From positions 1 to 14,640 of the forward strand of contig CAKTJC010000051.1 in the NCBI GenBank assembly GCA_934567355.1: a stretch of DNA of 14,640 nt, read 5' to 3'. Under the pieces are notes generated by a model. That model searched no databases. It saw only the letters and a list, made by a program, of their open reading frames with translations, and was not told the DNA's origin. Origin of the DNA: an uncultured Oscillospiraceae bacterium. GTDB taxonomy: Bacteria > Bacillota > Clostridia > Oscillospirales > Oscillospiraceae. The translations under genes were made by a program, and so were the position numbers. Positions 8,473 through 14,115 of the stretch are shown here, piece by piece. Within the stretch, counting starts at the first letter, position 1; each line of letters starts with the position of its first letter.

Positions 8473-9297
8473 ATGAGTTCTTGTAGCGGAAACTGTTCCA
8501 GCTGCGGTTCGGACTGCTCCGACCGCAAGGCAGAAAGTCTGCTGGCGCAGCTCAACCCCAAGTCCACTGTGAAAAAAGTGATCGCAGTCGTCTCCGGCAA
8601 GGGCGGCGTGGGCAAGTCCACCGTTACTTCCATGCTGGCGGTTGCCATGGCACGGGAAGGGAAGCGCGTCGGCATTCTGGATGCCGATATTACCGGCCCC
8701 TCAGTCCCTACCGCTTTCGGCGTGACGGAATGCCAGGGGGCGAGCGAGGACGGACTGTACCCTGCATTGTCCCGCACCGGCATTCAGGTCATGTCCATTA
8801 ACCTTTTGCTGGATAATCCGGCAGACCCGGTTGTCTGGCGGGGACCGGTGATTGCCGGCGCAGTCAAGCAGTTCTGGACGGACGTGATCTGGGAAGACGT
8901 GGACTATCTTTTTGTGGATATGCCTCCCGGAACAGGCGACGTGCCGCTGACTGTATTTCAGAGCTTGCCGGTGAACGGCATCGTCATCGTCACCAGTCCT
9001 CAGGATCTGGTATCCATGATCGTGAACAAGGCTGTAAAGATGGCAGGGATGATGCACATTCCGGTGCTGGGCTTTGTGGAGAACTATTCTTATCTCCAAT
9101 GCCCGGACTGCGGCAAGAGAATCAGTGTATTCGGAAAGAGCCATCTTGATGCAATTGCAGCTGAAAACAACCTGCCCATTTTGGCGCGGCTCCCCATCGC
9201 CCCCGCCGTGGCTGAAGCCTATGACAACGGCCGGATGGAGACGGTAAACACGGATGCACTTGCAGCGGCCATCGAAGCAATCAAAAACGCAAAATGA
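8473..9297 (+). CDS. mrp: Mrp/ApbC/NBP35-family iron-sulfur cluster carrier ATPase
   Basis: Cytosolic P-loop ATPase that binds and hands on [4Fe-4S] clusters to apoproteins. 274 residues. The N-terminus is cysteine-rich (C4, C8, C11, C15), as in Nbp35-like members. It is followed by the deviant Walker A GKGGVGKST (42-50), ILDADITGPSVP (68-79), VWRGPVIAGAVKQF (121-134), the FVDMPPGTGD motif (147-156) and the cluster-binding pair C210/C213 in LQCPDCGK. All key residues are present. The start ATG has AAAGGAG 10 nt upstream. It is expressed from its own consensus promoter through a structured leader, though read-through from the ABC-F gene is possible because no terminator intervenes. It faces the minus-strand membrane-protein gene; a hairpin separates the two 3' ends. 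Confidence 0.95.
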   Translation: MSSCSGNCSSCGSDCSDRKAESLLAQLNPKSTVKKVIAVVSGKGGVGKSTVTSMLAVAMAREGKRVGILDADITGPSVPTAFGVTECQGASEDGLYPALSRTGIQVMSINLLLDNPADPVVWRGPVIAGAVKQFWTDVIWEDVDYLFVDMPPGTGDVPLTVFQSLPVNGIVIVTSPQDLVSMIVNKAVKMAGMMHIPVLGFVENYSYLQCPDCGKRISVFGKSHLDAIAAENNLPILARLPIAPAVAEAYDNGRMETVNTDALAAAIEAIKNAK

Positions 9298-9305
9298 GCG
9301 AAGTT

Positions 9306-9337
9306 GAGCTGGATTCCCCCAAAAAGGAATCCAGCTC
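9306..9337. terminator. Hairpin between convergent mrp and membrane-protein genes
   Basis: A perfect 12-bp stem (GAGCTGGATTCC with GGAATCCAGCTC) has an 8-nt loop and sits in the 43-nt gap between two facing stop codons, so it probably terminates both. The U-tract is weak on the plus strand (CTGTTATAATTT) and nearly absent on the minus strand. Confidence 0.7.
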
Positions 9338-9340
9338 CTG

Positions 9341-10204
9341 TTATAATTTATAGTCGTAGACAAACCAAACGCCGATCAATGCAGCAGCAAAGGGAGAATA
9401 GCGAAGCAGTGCGTTTGGGGTTATATCAATAACACTATAGCCAAAGTGCTCCATTGCGTAGAACAGGGCGCAGACAAGCGCGGCAGACAGAACGGCGCGG
9501 GTAAGATTTTTGCCGATGGTGTTGGAAAAGAAGAAGGTATACAGCAGTCCGATCACCGGATTTGCTGCTGTAAACAGAATGCATAGCAGGGGATTGAAGA
9601 GACTTACCAGCAGCGCTACCGCCAGGACGGCCAAGAGCGCCACAGGAGCGGATTCAGCAATTGCGGCAGGCAGGAACGCGTTCAGGAGCCAATTGGCGCC
9701 CAGATCGAGCGCTACGGCACCCACAATGCAGACGACACGCATCAGCAGCCATGGAAAAAAGGAACGTCCGCAGGGCAGAAGGAAATTCAGCAGGTGGATA
9801 ATAAAGCATAGGATAATTAGGGACAGAATCTGGCTGCACAGCAGCGGCAGTGTTGTGAAGGCGTTGAAAGAAAAAATCACAATGTCACTGCTGAAGAAAG
9901 CGAAGGGTAGAGGCGCAAGGTACTGGGTCAGATTCCAGGGCTTTAACGTATACACAACGATGCTTGCGGAGTAAATGGCCAAAACTTCCAGAAAGCCGGA
10001 AATAGCCCGGTTGACCGTACAACGCTGGCCAAAGAACAGCCGGAGCACAAGCCCAATGCCCAGTGCAAAAACAATTACGAGCAGAAACAGAAAGATCATG
10101 TTCTCCATTGAAGCGGGAATCAGGGCGTTGGCGCTGTCCAGAAAGGATTGAATGGATTCGATGATCCGATCGGCGCCCAGCGCGGAGAACCAGTCAATTT
10201 GCAT
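9341..10204 (-). CDS. Unrecognised multi-pass membrane protein
   Basis: 287 residues. I do not recognise a family. The start is the ATG at 10204, with AGGAGG 6 nt upstream; the frame stays open 46 codons further 5' but that part is low-complexity intergenic DNA that includes the promoter. After an amphipathic, soluble N-terminus (1-34, MQIDWFSALGADRII) there are about seven hydrophobic segments: roughly 35-57, 69-87, 118-143, 150-172, 185-225 (perhaps two), 236-252 and 270-284. Charged residues are few: R55, R61 and R66 flank the first loop, K231 and R236 another. C133, C145 and C159 lie in or near helices. No signal peptide, catalytic motif or transporter signature stands out. It is monocistronic, with its own promoter, isolated between rplL and mrp. 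It could be a small transporter, a channel or a CvpA-like scaffold; none of these is supported by motifs. Confidence 0.75.
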   Translation of the reverse strand: MQIDWFSALGADRIIESIQSFLDSANALIPASMENMIFLFLLVIVFALGIGLVLRLFFGQRCTVNRAISGFLEVLAIYSASIVVYTLKPWNLTQYLAPLPFAFFSSDIVIFSFNAFTTLPLLCSQILSLIILCFIIHLLNFLLPCGRSFFPWLLMRVVCIVGAVALDLGANWLLNAFLPAAIAESAPVALLAVLAVALLVSLFNPLLCILFTAANPVIGLLYTFFFSNTIGKNLTRAVLSAALVCALFYAMEHFGYSVIDITPNALLRYSPFAAALIGVWFVYDYKL

Positions 10205-10240
10205 GGATTTCCTCCTCTTATAAAACAAGTACTGAGGGAA

Positions 10241-10269
10241 ATTATATCCTATTATTGGCAAAAAATCAA
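10241..10269 (-). promoter_or_regulatory. SigA promoter of the membrane-protein gene
   Basis: On the minus strand: TTGATT (10269-10264), 17 nt, TATAAT (10246-10241), giving a leader of about 30 nt before the ATG at 10204. It lies just past the rplL terminator, so the gene is insulated from the ribosomal genes. Confidence 0.75.
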
Positions 10270-10323
10270 TTTGATAAGGAAAATTTAAGAATCTGTTTTG
10301 AAAGAAATGGGGATCATCCAGCG

Positions 10324-10356
10324 AAAAAACAACCTCCGCCAAATCGGCGGAGGTTG
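10324..10356 (-). terminator. Terminator of the rplJL transcript
   Basis: On the minus strand: an 11-bp stem CAACCTCCGCC/GGCGGAGGTTG with a 5-nt loop, then T6, beginning about 20 nt after the rplL stop. It ends the ribosomal transcript before any rpoB gene. Confidence 0.93.
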
Positions 10357-10375
10357 TAAATAGGGATCAAATCAA

Positions 10376-10747
10376 TTACTTGATCTCGGCTTCGGCACCG
10401 GCTTCCTTCAGCTCGGCAACCAGCTTCTCGGCATCTTCCTTGGAGATGGCTTCCTTCAGGGTCTTGGGGCAGTTGTCGACCAGATCCTTGGCGTCCTTCA
10501 GACCCAGGCCGGTAGCGGCACGGACAACCTTGATAACGCCCAGCTTGGAAGCGCCGGCGCTCTTCAGGATGACATCAAACTCGGTCTTCTCTTCCACGAC
10601 CTCAGCGGCAGCAGCAGGAGCGGCAACAGCGGCGGCAGCGGCGGAAACACCGAAGGTCTCCTCCAGGGTGTGAACCAGCTCGGACAGCTCCAGAACGGTC
10701 AGACCCTTGACTTCTTCAACGATAGCAGCGATTTTTTCACTAGCCAT
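10376..10747 (-). CDS. rplL: 50S ribosomal protein L7/L12
   Basis: Stalk protein that recruits translation GTPases; multiple dimers bind L10. 123 residues. N-terminal dimerisation domain (about 1-33, [21 protein letters not shown]), an Ala-rich flexible hinge (about 35-50), then the globular GTPase-contact domain with [36 protein letters not shown] and the closing [13 protein letters not shown]. The ATG has AGGAGGA 8 nt upstream. It follows rplJ by 58 nt, in which a hairpin overlaps the rplJ stop. Confidence 0.98.
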   Translation of the reverse strand: MASEKIAAIVEEVKGLTVLELSELVHTLEETFGVSAAAAAVAAPAAAAEVVEEKTEFDVILKSAGASKLGVIKVVRAATGLGLKDAKDLVDNCPKTLKEAISKEDAEKLVAELKEAGAEAEIK

Positions 10748-10794
10748 GGTAAAAATCCTCCTAAATTATGTTTTGTAAAAAATGGATGGGTTTA

Positions 10795-10815
10795 CGAAGC
10801 TTCTCTTAAGCTTCG
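10795..10815 (-). other. Hairpin over the rplJ stop codon
   Basis: An 8-bp perfect stem (CGAAGCTT/AAGCTTCG) with a 5-nt loop spans the rplJ TAA (10806-10808). A U6 run appears only about 15 nt later, so it is a poor terminator. It may instead set mRNA stability or the coupling between rplJ and rplL, or it may be chance. Confidence 0.45.
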
Positions 10816-11321
10816 GCGGGAGTTCCGCCTTCCTTCTGCTGCCGGATCTGATCCAGGACGCAGGCTAGGCTGGAGATAGGAGCCAGGAAAGTACCAAGAA
10901 CCTGAGCGACCAGAGCATTCTTGCTGGGCAGCTCGCCGAATCCGTTCAGAGCATCAGCGGACAGCACGGAGCCTTCCACGATACCGCCCTTAATGGACAG
11001 AACGTTCTTGTTCTTCTTGGCAAACTCGCACACGATACGAGCAGGGGCGATGGGGTCGCCGGTGGTGGAAGCCATAGCGGTAGTACCGTTCAGAACCTCA
11101 CTGAAATCGTAGCCAGCATTCTTGGCTGCGAAATTGGTCAGCGTGTTCTTCACAACGGAGTACTCAACACCGGCCTCACGGAACTGCTTACGCAGCTCGG
11201 TATCCTGAGCAACAGTGATGCCCTTGTAGTCGACGAAGACCACGGAAGTAGCTTCCTGGATCTTGCCGGTGAGGGATTCAACGACTGCCTTCTTGCTCTC
11301 AAGAACCTTTGCGTTGGGCAT
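10806..11321 (-). CDS. rplJ: 50S ribosomal protein L10
   Basis: Base of the L12 stalk and, bound to L12, the repressor of its own transcript in Firmicutes. 171 residues, typical length. The start is the ATG at 11321, giving MPNAKVLESKKAVVESLTGKI, with GGAGGTG 6 nt upstream; 40 further in-frame codons upstream belong to the leader RNA and are not coding. Family hallmarks: VVFVDYKGITVAQDTELRKQFREAGVEYSVVKNTL, then NGTTAMAST and the C-terminal helix that carries L12 dimers (ALVAQVLGTFLAPISSLACVLDQI). First gene of its own transcription unit behind a leader with an attenuator. Confidence 0.98.
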   Translation of the reverse strand: MPNAKVLESKKAVVESLTGKIQEATSVVFVDYKGITVAQDTELRKQFREAGVEYSVVKNTLTNFAAKNAGYDFSEVLNGTTAMASTTGDPIAPARIVCEFAKKNKNVLSIKGGIVEGSVLSADALNGFGELPSKNALVAQVLGTFLAPISSLACVLDQIRQQKEGGTPAEA

Positions 11322-11335
11322 TATTTTCACCTCCG

Positions 11336-11373
11336 AAAAATAAAAATGTCTTCCTGCCAAAAGACAGAAAGAC
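11336..11373 (-). terminator. Attenuator in the rplJL leader
   Basis: Minus strand: a 9-bp stem GUCUUUCUG/CAGGAAGAC (one U-G pair, 8-nt loop; 11373-11365 with 11356-11348), then AUUUUUAUUUUU, directly ahead of the rplJ SD. It must be bypassed for rplJ expression. Its descending strand contains GGCAGGA, which is also complementary to TCCTGCC at 11408-11402, so an antiterminator can form instead. Confidence 0.8.
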
Positions 11374-11442
11374 ACGCAATAATCACTTATTAACGCACCT
11401 CGGCAGGACTTACGCCTCACGGCACCTGCTGTCTCTGGCAAC
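11374..11442 (-). promoter_or_regulatory. L10 leader (L10-L12 autoregulatory RNA)
   Basis: The transcript from about 11442 contains AGACAGCAGGTGC and, further on, CCTGCCGAGGTGCG, matching the conserved pieces of the Firmicutes L10-binding leader as I know it. GCAGG (11429-11425) pairs with CCTGC (11407-11403). Binding would hold CCTGCC and leave the downstream attenuator free to form. Recognition is by sequence memory plus base pairing. Confidence 0.8.
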
Positions 11443-11448
11443 TTCTCT

Positions 11449-11477
11449 ATGATAGCATATGGCGTTTAATTTGTCAA
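11449..11477 (-). promoter_or_regulatory. SigA promoter of rplJL
   Basis: Minus strand: TTGACA (11477-11472), 17 nt, TATCAT (11454-11449), positioned to start transcription near 11442 at the head of the L10 leader. Between it and the rplA terminator, 11478-11594 holds nothing I can identify. Confidence 0.85.
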
Positions 11478-11594
11478 GAACTTTTTTGCCAGAAAACACC
11501 CTGTTGCTCAGCTTTATTTTGAAAACTGCCTATGAACATACGGCTTTATTGCAGAAACGGTTTTACAGAAGGGAAGTCCAACTTTACGCTCTTC

Positions 11595-11629
11595 AAAAAA
11601 CTTCCCGGATGCAGTATGCACCCGGGAAG
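11595..11629 (-). terminator. Terminator of the rpmG-secE-nusG-rplK-rplA transcript
   Basis: Minus strand: a 13-bp stem CTTCCCGGGTGCA/TGCATCCGGGAAG with one G-U pair and a 3-nt loop, then T6, 8 nt after the rplA stop. It separates the L11-L1 unit from the L10-L12 unit. Confidence 0.93.
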
Positions 11630-11636
11630 AAACCAA

Positions 11637-12329
11637 TTACAGATACTTGGCAGTAGAAACCTTCACGCCGGGGCCCATGGTAGAAGCCACGGTGCAGGAG
11701 CGGATATACTGACCCTTGGCAGCTGCGGGCTTTGCCTTCACAACAGCCTTGACCAGAGTATCCATGTTCTCGGTCAGCTTCTCGGAACCGAAGGAAACCT
11801 TACCGATGGGGCAGTGGATGATGTTGGTCTTGTCCAGACGATACTCGACCTTACCGGCTTTGATTTCCTTGACAGCAGCAGCAACATTGGGGGTAACGGT
11901 ACCGGCCTTGGGGGATGGCATCAAGCCCTTGGGACCCAGAACCTTACCGAGACGGCCAACAATGCCCATCATGTCGGGAGAAGCAACGACGACATCAAAA
12001 TCAAACCAGTTTTCCTTGGTGATCTTCTCGACCAGTTCCATGCCGCCGACGTAATCAGCGCCGGCTTCCTTGGCCTCATCGACCTTGGCATCCTTGGCAA
12101 ATACCAGGACGCGGCGAGTCTTGCCGGTGCCGTTGGGCAGAACGACAGCACCACGAACCTGCTGGTCAGCGTGACGGGAATCAACACCCAACTTGATGTG
12201 AATTTCAACCGTCTCGTCAAACTTGGCGGAAGCGCCCTTCACAACCAGATCCAGGGCTTCGGTGGGATCATACTGAACGGAGCGGTCAATCAGCTTGGCG
12301 CTCTCCTTATACTTTTTGCCTCTAAACAA
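11637..12329 (-). CDS. rplA: 50S ribosomal protein L1 (TTG start)
   Basis: Binds the mobile stalk of 23S rRNA near the E site and, in bacteria and archaea, represses its own mRNA. 230 residues, normal length. It reads (M)[28 protein letters not shown], with the family motifs [57 protein letters not shown] and [13 protein letters not shown]. The only plausible start is TTG at 12329: AAGGAGG lies at 12344-12338, and there is no ATG or GTG in frame between it and the conserved GKKY region. A weak start codon on a ribosomal gene is unusual. An L1-stalk-like RNA element lies just upstream. Confidence 0.97.
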   Translation of the reverse strand: MFRGKKYKESAKLIDRSVQYDPTEALDLVVKGASAKFDETVEIHIKLGVDSRHADQQVRGAVVLPNGTGKTRRVLVFAKDAKVDEAKEAGADYVGGMELVEKITKENWFDFDVVVASPDMMGIVGRLGKVLGPKGLMPSPKAGTVTPNVAAAVKEIKAGKVEYRLDKTNIIHCPIGKVSFGSEKLTENMDTLVKAVVKAKPAAAKGQYIRSCTVASTMGPGVKVSTAKYL

Positions 12330-12347
12330 TTTATTATCCTCCTTAAA

Positions 12348-12373
12348 GTGGTGATGCGGAATAATCCTCCCAC
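12348..12373 (-). promoter_or_regulatory. Putative L1-binding site before rplA (23S L1-stalk mimic, copy 2)
   Basis: Minus strand: GUGG-GA-GGA-(UUAU)-UCC-GCAUCA-CCAC. This has the order found in the L1 site of 23S rRNA: GUGG, unpaired GA, a second helix, an asymmetric 3' loop, CCAC. It lies 4 nt upstream of the rplA SD, so L1 bound here could block initiation. Confidence 0.6.
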
Positions 12374-12406
12374 ATTTCCGAAAACGAATTTCGGATTAGC
12401 AAATTA

Positions 12407-12832
12407 TCAGTCAACAACAACGACGCCCATGGAGCGGCAAGTGCCAGCGACCTGGCTCTCGGCAGCTTCCTGGGAAGCGACGTTTAAATCGGGCAGCTTG
12501 GTCTTGGCGATCTCAGCGATCTGAGCCTTGGTGATGGTGCCAACCTTGGTCTTGTTGGGAACGCCAGAACCCTTGTCCAGACCGATTGCCTTCATAATCA
12601 GCATGGGGGTCGGAGGAGTCTTGGTGATAAAGGTGAAGCTGCGGTCTGCGTAAACAGTAATAACAACAGGAATCTTGTAGCCCTCCATGTCCTTGGTGCG
12701 GGCGTTGAATTCCTTGATGAAAGCGGCGATGTTCACACCGTGCTGACCCAGAGCAGGGCCAACAGGGGGGGAAGCGGTCGCCTTTGCGGCGTTGATCTGA
12801 AGCTTAATAATGCCAGTGACTTTCTGTGCCAT
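12407..12832 (-). CDS. rplK: 50S ribosomal protein L11
   Basis: Binds the GTPase-associated centre of 23S rRNA. 141 residues, typical. The start is the ATG at 12832 ([22 protein letters not shown]), with AGGAGGTG 6 nt upstream; the 24 extra upstream codons in frame lie in the leader. Hallmarks: [27 protein letters not shown], the Pro-rich [13 protein letters not shown] loop with [17 protein letters not shown], and the C-terminal [11 protein letters not shown]. It sits between nusG (102 nt) and rplA (77 nt); both gaps hold a possible L1 site. Confidence 0.98.
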   Translation of the reverse strand: MAQKVTGIIKLQINAAKATASPPVGPALGQHGVNIAAFIKEFNARTKDMEGYKIPVVITVYADRSFTFITKTPPTPMLIMKAIGLDKGSGVPNKTKVGTITKAQIAEIAKTKLPDLNVASQEAAESQVAGTCRSMGVVVVD

Positions 12833-12854
12833 AATAAGCACCTCCTGAAATAAT

Positions 12855-12904
12855 GTGGTAATATGCGCTTCGCGCATTTCTTGCGGGGCTTCCGCCCCTC
12901 CCAC
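12855..12904 (-). promoter_or_regulatory. Putative L1-binding leader before rplK (23S L1-stalk mimic, copy 1)
   Basis: Minus strand: GUGG (12904-12901), GA, then GGGGC-GGAA-GCCCC (12898-12885), then a 3' segment containing the hairpin AUGCGC-GAA-GCGCAU (12877-12863), ending AUUACCAC (12858-12855 for CCAC). GUGGGAGG and the closing UACCAC-like end resemble the L1 stalk of 23S rRNA (GUGGGAGGC... AUACCAC in E. coli). The SD of rplK is about 10 nt downstream. Confidence 0.7.
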
Positions 12905-12934
12905 GTTCCGGCCGGGAAGCCCGACCCGATGCGT

Positions 12935-13465
12935 TTACTGGGAAATAACCTCCACCTGATCGAGCTCGAACTCGACGGTGGTCTCGCGGCCAAACATAGA
13001 TACGATCACGTTGACCGAGTTGTTTTCGACCTCGATGCTCTCCACGGTGCCGGTGAAGGAAGTGAGAGGGCCATCCATGATCCGGACAGTGTCGCCCACG
13101 GAATAGTTGACGACGATTTCCTTCTTTTCTACGCCCATGGCGTAAACCTCTTCTTCGGTGAGGGGAGTGGGGTCGTTGCTGGAAGAGCCTACGAAACCAG
13201 TTACTCCGCGAATGTTGCGAATCACGTGCCAGGTGTCGTCGCTGTACACCATCTTCACCAGGACGTAGCCGGGATAGACCTTACGGTCGAACGTCTTGCT
13301 GACGCCGGACTCAGTGATCTCGGTAACGGTCTCCAGAGGAATGGAAACGGCGAGGATCTGATCCTGCAAATGGCGGGACTCAACGGTTTTTTCAATCGTT
13401 GCCTTCACGGTATTTTCGTAACCGGAGTAGGTATGAACAACATACCATTTTGCAGTTTCTGCCAT
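12935..13465 (-). CDS. nusG: Transcription elongation/termination factor NusG
   Basis: Binds the RNA polymerase clamp and links transcription to translation or Rho. 176 residues. N-terminal NGN domain from KWYVVHTYSGYENTVKATIEK, with the conserved RKVYPGYVLVKM (61-72), WHVIRNIRGVTGFVG (79-93), a linker, then the KOW domain (about 123-150: VGDTVRIMDGPLTSFTGTVESI). The ATG at 13465 lies 10 nt after the secE stop. The SD is weak, an AAGG overlapping that stop codon, so translation is probably coupled to secE. Standard position in the secE-nusG-rplK run. Confidence 0.97.
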   Translation of the reverse strand: MAETAKWYVVHTYSGYENTVKATIEKTVESRHLQDQILAVSIPLETVTEITESGVSKTFDRKVYPGYVLVKMVYSDDTWHVIRNIRGVTGFVGSSSNDPTPLTEEEVYAMGVEKKEIVVNYSVGDTVRIMDGPLTSFTGTVESIEVENNSVNVIVSMFGRETTVEFELDQVEVISQ

Positions 13466-13475
13466 GACTTGTACC

Positions 13476-13703
13476 TTAGCGTGAGCCAGTCAGGGCACTA
13501 ATTCCATAAGCAGCCACGAAGTCAAACAACCAAATGAAGATGCCGACAGCAATAACGCAGCCGACAACAATGGCTGTATTCTTCAAAACCTGCTTCGGGG
13601 TGGGCCAAACAACCTTTTTCAGTTCGCTGCGCAGCTCACGGAAATACTTGCAGACCTTGCCCCAGGTTCTCTTGAACCAGTTTTCCTTTTTCACATCAGC
13701 CAT
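13476..13703 (-). CDS. secE: Preprotein translocase subunit SecE
   Basis: Clamp-like helix subunit of the SecYEG channel. 75 residues, single-span type. A Lys/Arg-rich amphipathic region leads into the conserved FRELRSELKKVVWPTPKQVLKNT (about 21-43), then one membrane helix (about 44-65, AIVVGCVIAVGIFIWLFDFV). The SD GGAGG overlaps or follows the rpmG TAA directly, with the ATG 7 nt on. No tRNA-Trp gene separates it from rpmG, unlike many Firmicutes. Confidence 0.96.
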   Translation of the reverse strand: MADVKKENWFKRTWGKVCKYFRELRSELKKVVWPTPKQVLKNTAIVVGCVIAVGIFIWLFDFVAAYGISALTGSR

Positions 13704-13715
13704 GTCGGAGCCTCC

Positions 13716-13865
13716 TTACTTCGTCTCGGTGTGGACGGTGTGCTTTTTGCAGAATCTGCAATACTTCTTCATTTCGAGACGGTCAGGATCGTTCTTCTTG
13801 TTCTTCATGGAATTGTAGTTTCTCTGCTTGCACTCAGAACATCTCAAAGTGACTTTAACGCGCAT
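13716..13865 (-). CDS. rpmG: 50S ribosomal protein L33 (zinc-ribbon form)
   Basis: Small E-site ribosomal protein. 49 residues: [20 protein letters not shown], then a basic stretch, then the C-terminus [17 protein letters not shown]. Cys pairs C9/C12 and C36/C39 are both intact, so this is the zinc-binding (C+) paralogue type, as opposed to the zinc-free form made under zinc limitation. The ATG at 13865 has AAGGAGG 7 nt upstream. It is first gene of the minus-strand cluster, with its TAA joined to the SD of secE. The assignment is certain despite the small size. Confidence 0.96.
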   Translation of the reverse strand: MRVKVTLRCSECKQRNYNSMKNKKNDPDRLEMKKYCRFCKKHTVHTETK

Positions 13866-13953
13866 AACGGCACCTCCTTAAATATTGCCTCCCTGTATCA
13901 CTCCGGCTAGAAAGATTTAGATACGGCCAACTACAAATAACCGTTCCGAAGCT

Positions 13954-13984
13954 GAAAAAGGCGCACAAAAAAACGCCCCTTTTC
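13954..13984 (-). other. Imperfect hairpin near the start of the rpmG leader
   Basis: Minus strand: GAAAAGGGGCG (13984-13974), a U-rich 10-nt loop, then CGCCUUUUUC (13963-13954), with two unpaired Gs. It lies within about 5-35 nt of the expected start site and ends in U5, so it could act as an attenuator or pausing hairpin. It also reads as a weak hairpin on the plus strand. Confidence 0.4.
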
Positions 13985-13996
13985 ACAGGTGAAATC

Positions 13997-14025
13997 ATTC
14001 TAGCATAGGGGGGGAGCAAAGTCAA
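13997..14025 (-). promoter_or_regulatory. SigA promoter of the rpmG-secE-nusG-rplK-rplA unit
   Basis: Minus strand: TTGACT (14025-14020), 17-nt spacer that includes a C7 run, TAGAAT (14002-13997). Expected start is near 13990, giving a leader of about 125 nt before rpmG. Confidence 0.8.
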
Positions 14026-14057
14026 TAAGTTTTTTGCGTAAAATAGGGAAAACTGCC

Positions 14058-14086
14058 TTGTTTTTTCGGAAGAAATCCGATACAAT
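14058..14086 (+). promoter_or_regulatory. SigA promoter of ruvX
   Basis: TTGTTT (14058-14063), 17 nt, TACAAT (14081-14086), about 30 nt before the ruvX ATG. It is divergent from the rpmG promoter; the two -35 elements are 32 nt apart. Confidence 0.7.
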
Positions 14087-14115
14087 ACGGACAATATCAC
14101 ACGGGAGGATATAAA

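Noticed and set aside
8076..8783. A 235-codon minus-strand frame crossing the ABC-F end, the mrp promoter and the mrp start
   Set aside because: It runs through well-supported regulatory DNA and two opposite-strand genes, and its product is low-complexity Ser/Pro-rich.
8701..9363. A 220-codon minus-strand frame over mrp
   Set aside because: Antisense of a certain gene; it would also overlap the membrane-protein gene end on the same strand.
10205..10342. 46-codon N-terminal extension of the membrane protein
   Set aside because: It covers the promoter and SD of the gene and overlaps the rplL terminator stem; the ATG at 10204 has an ideal SD.
11322..11441. 40-codon N-terminal extension of L10
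   Set aside because: This stretch is the L10 leader with its attenuator; L10 proteins start at the MPNAK-like position, which has a strong SD.
11532..12524. A 330-codon plus-strand open frame antisense to rplA and the end of rplK
   Set aside because: It mirrors the codon bias of rplA/rplK, crosses their terminator and SD regions, has no SD, and its product has no recognisable composition or motif.
12863..13501. A 212-codon plus-strand frame antisense to nusG
   Set aside because: Complement of a certain nusG gene; no ribosome-binding site and a His/Asp-rich, unstructured-looking product.
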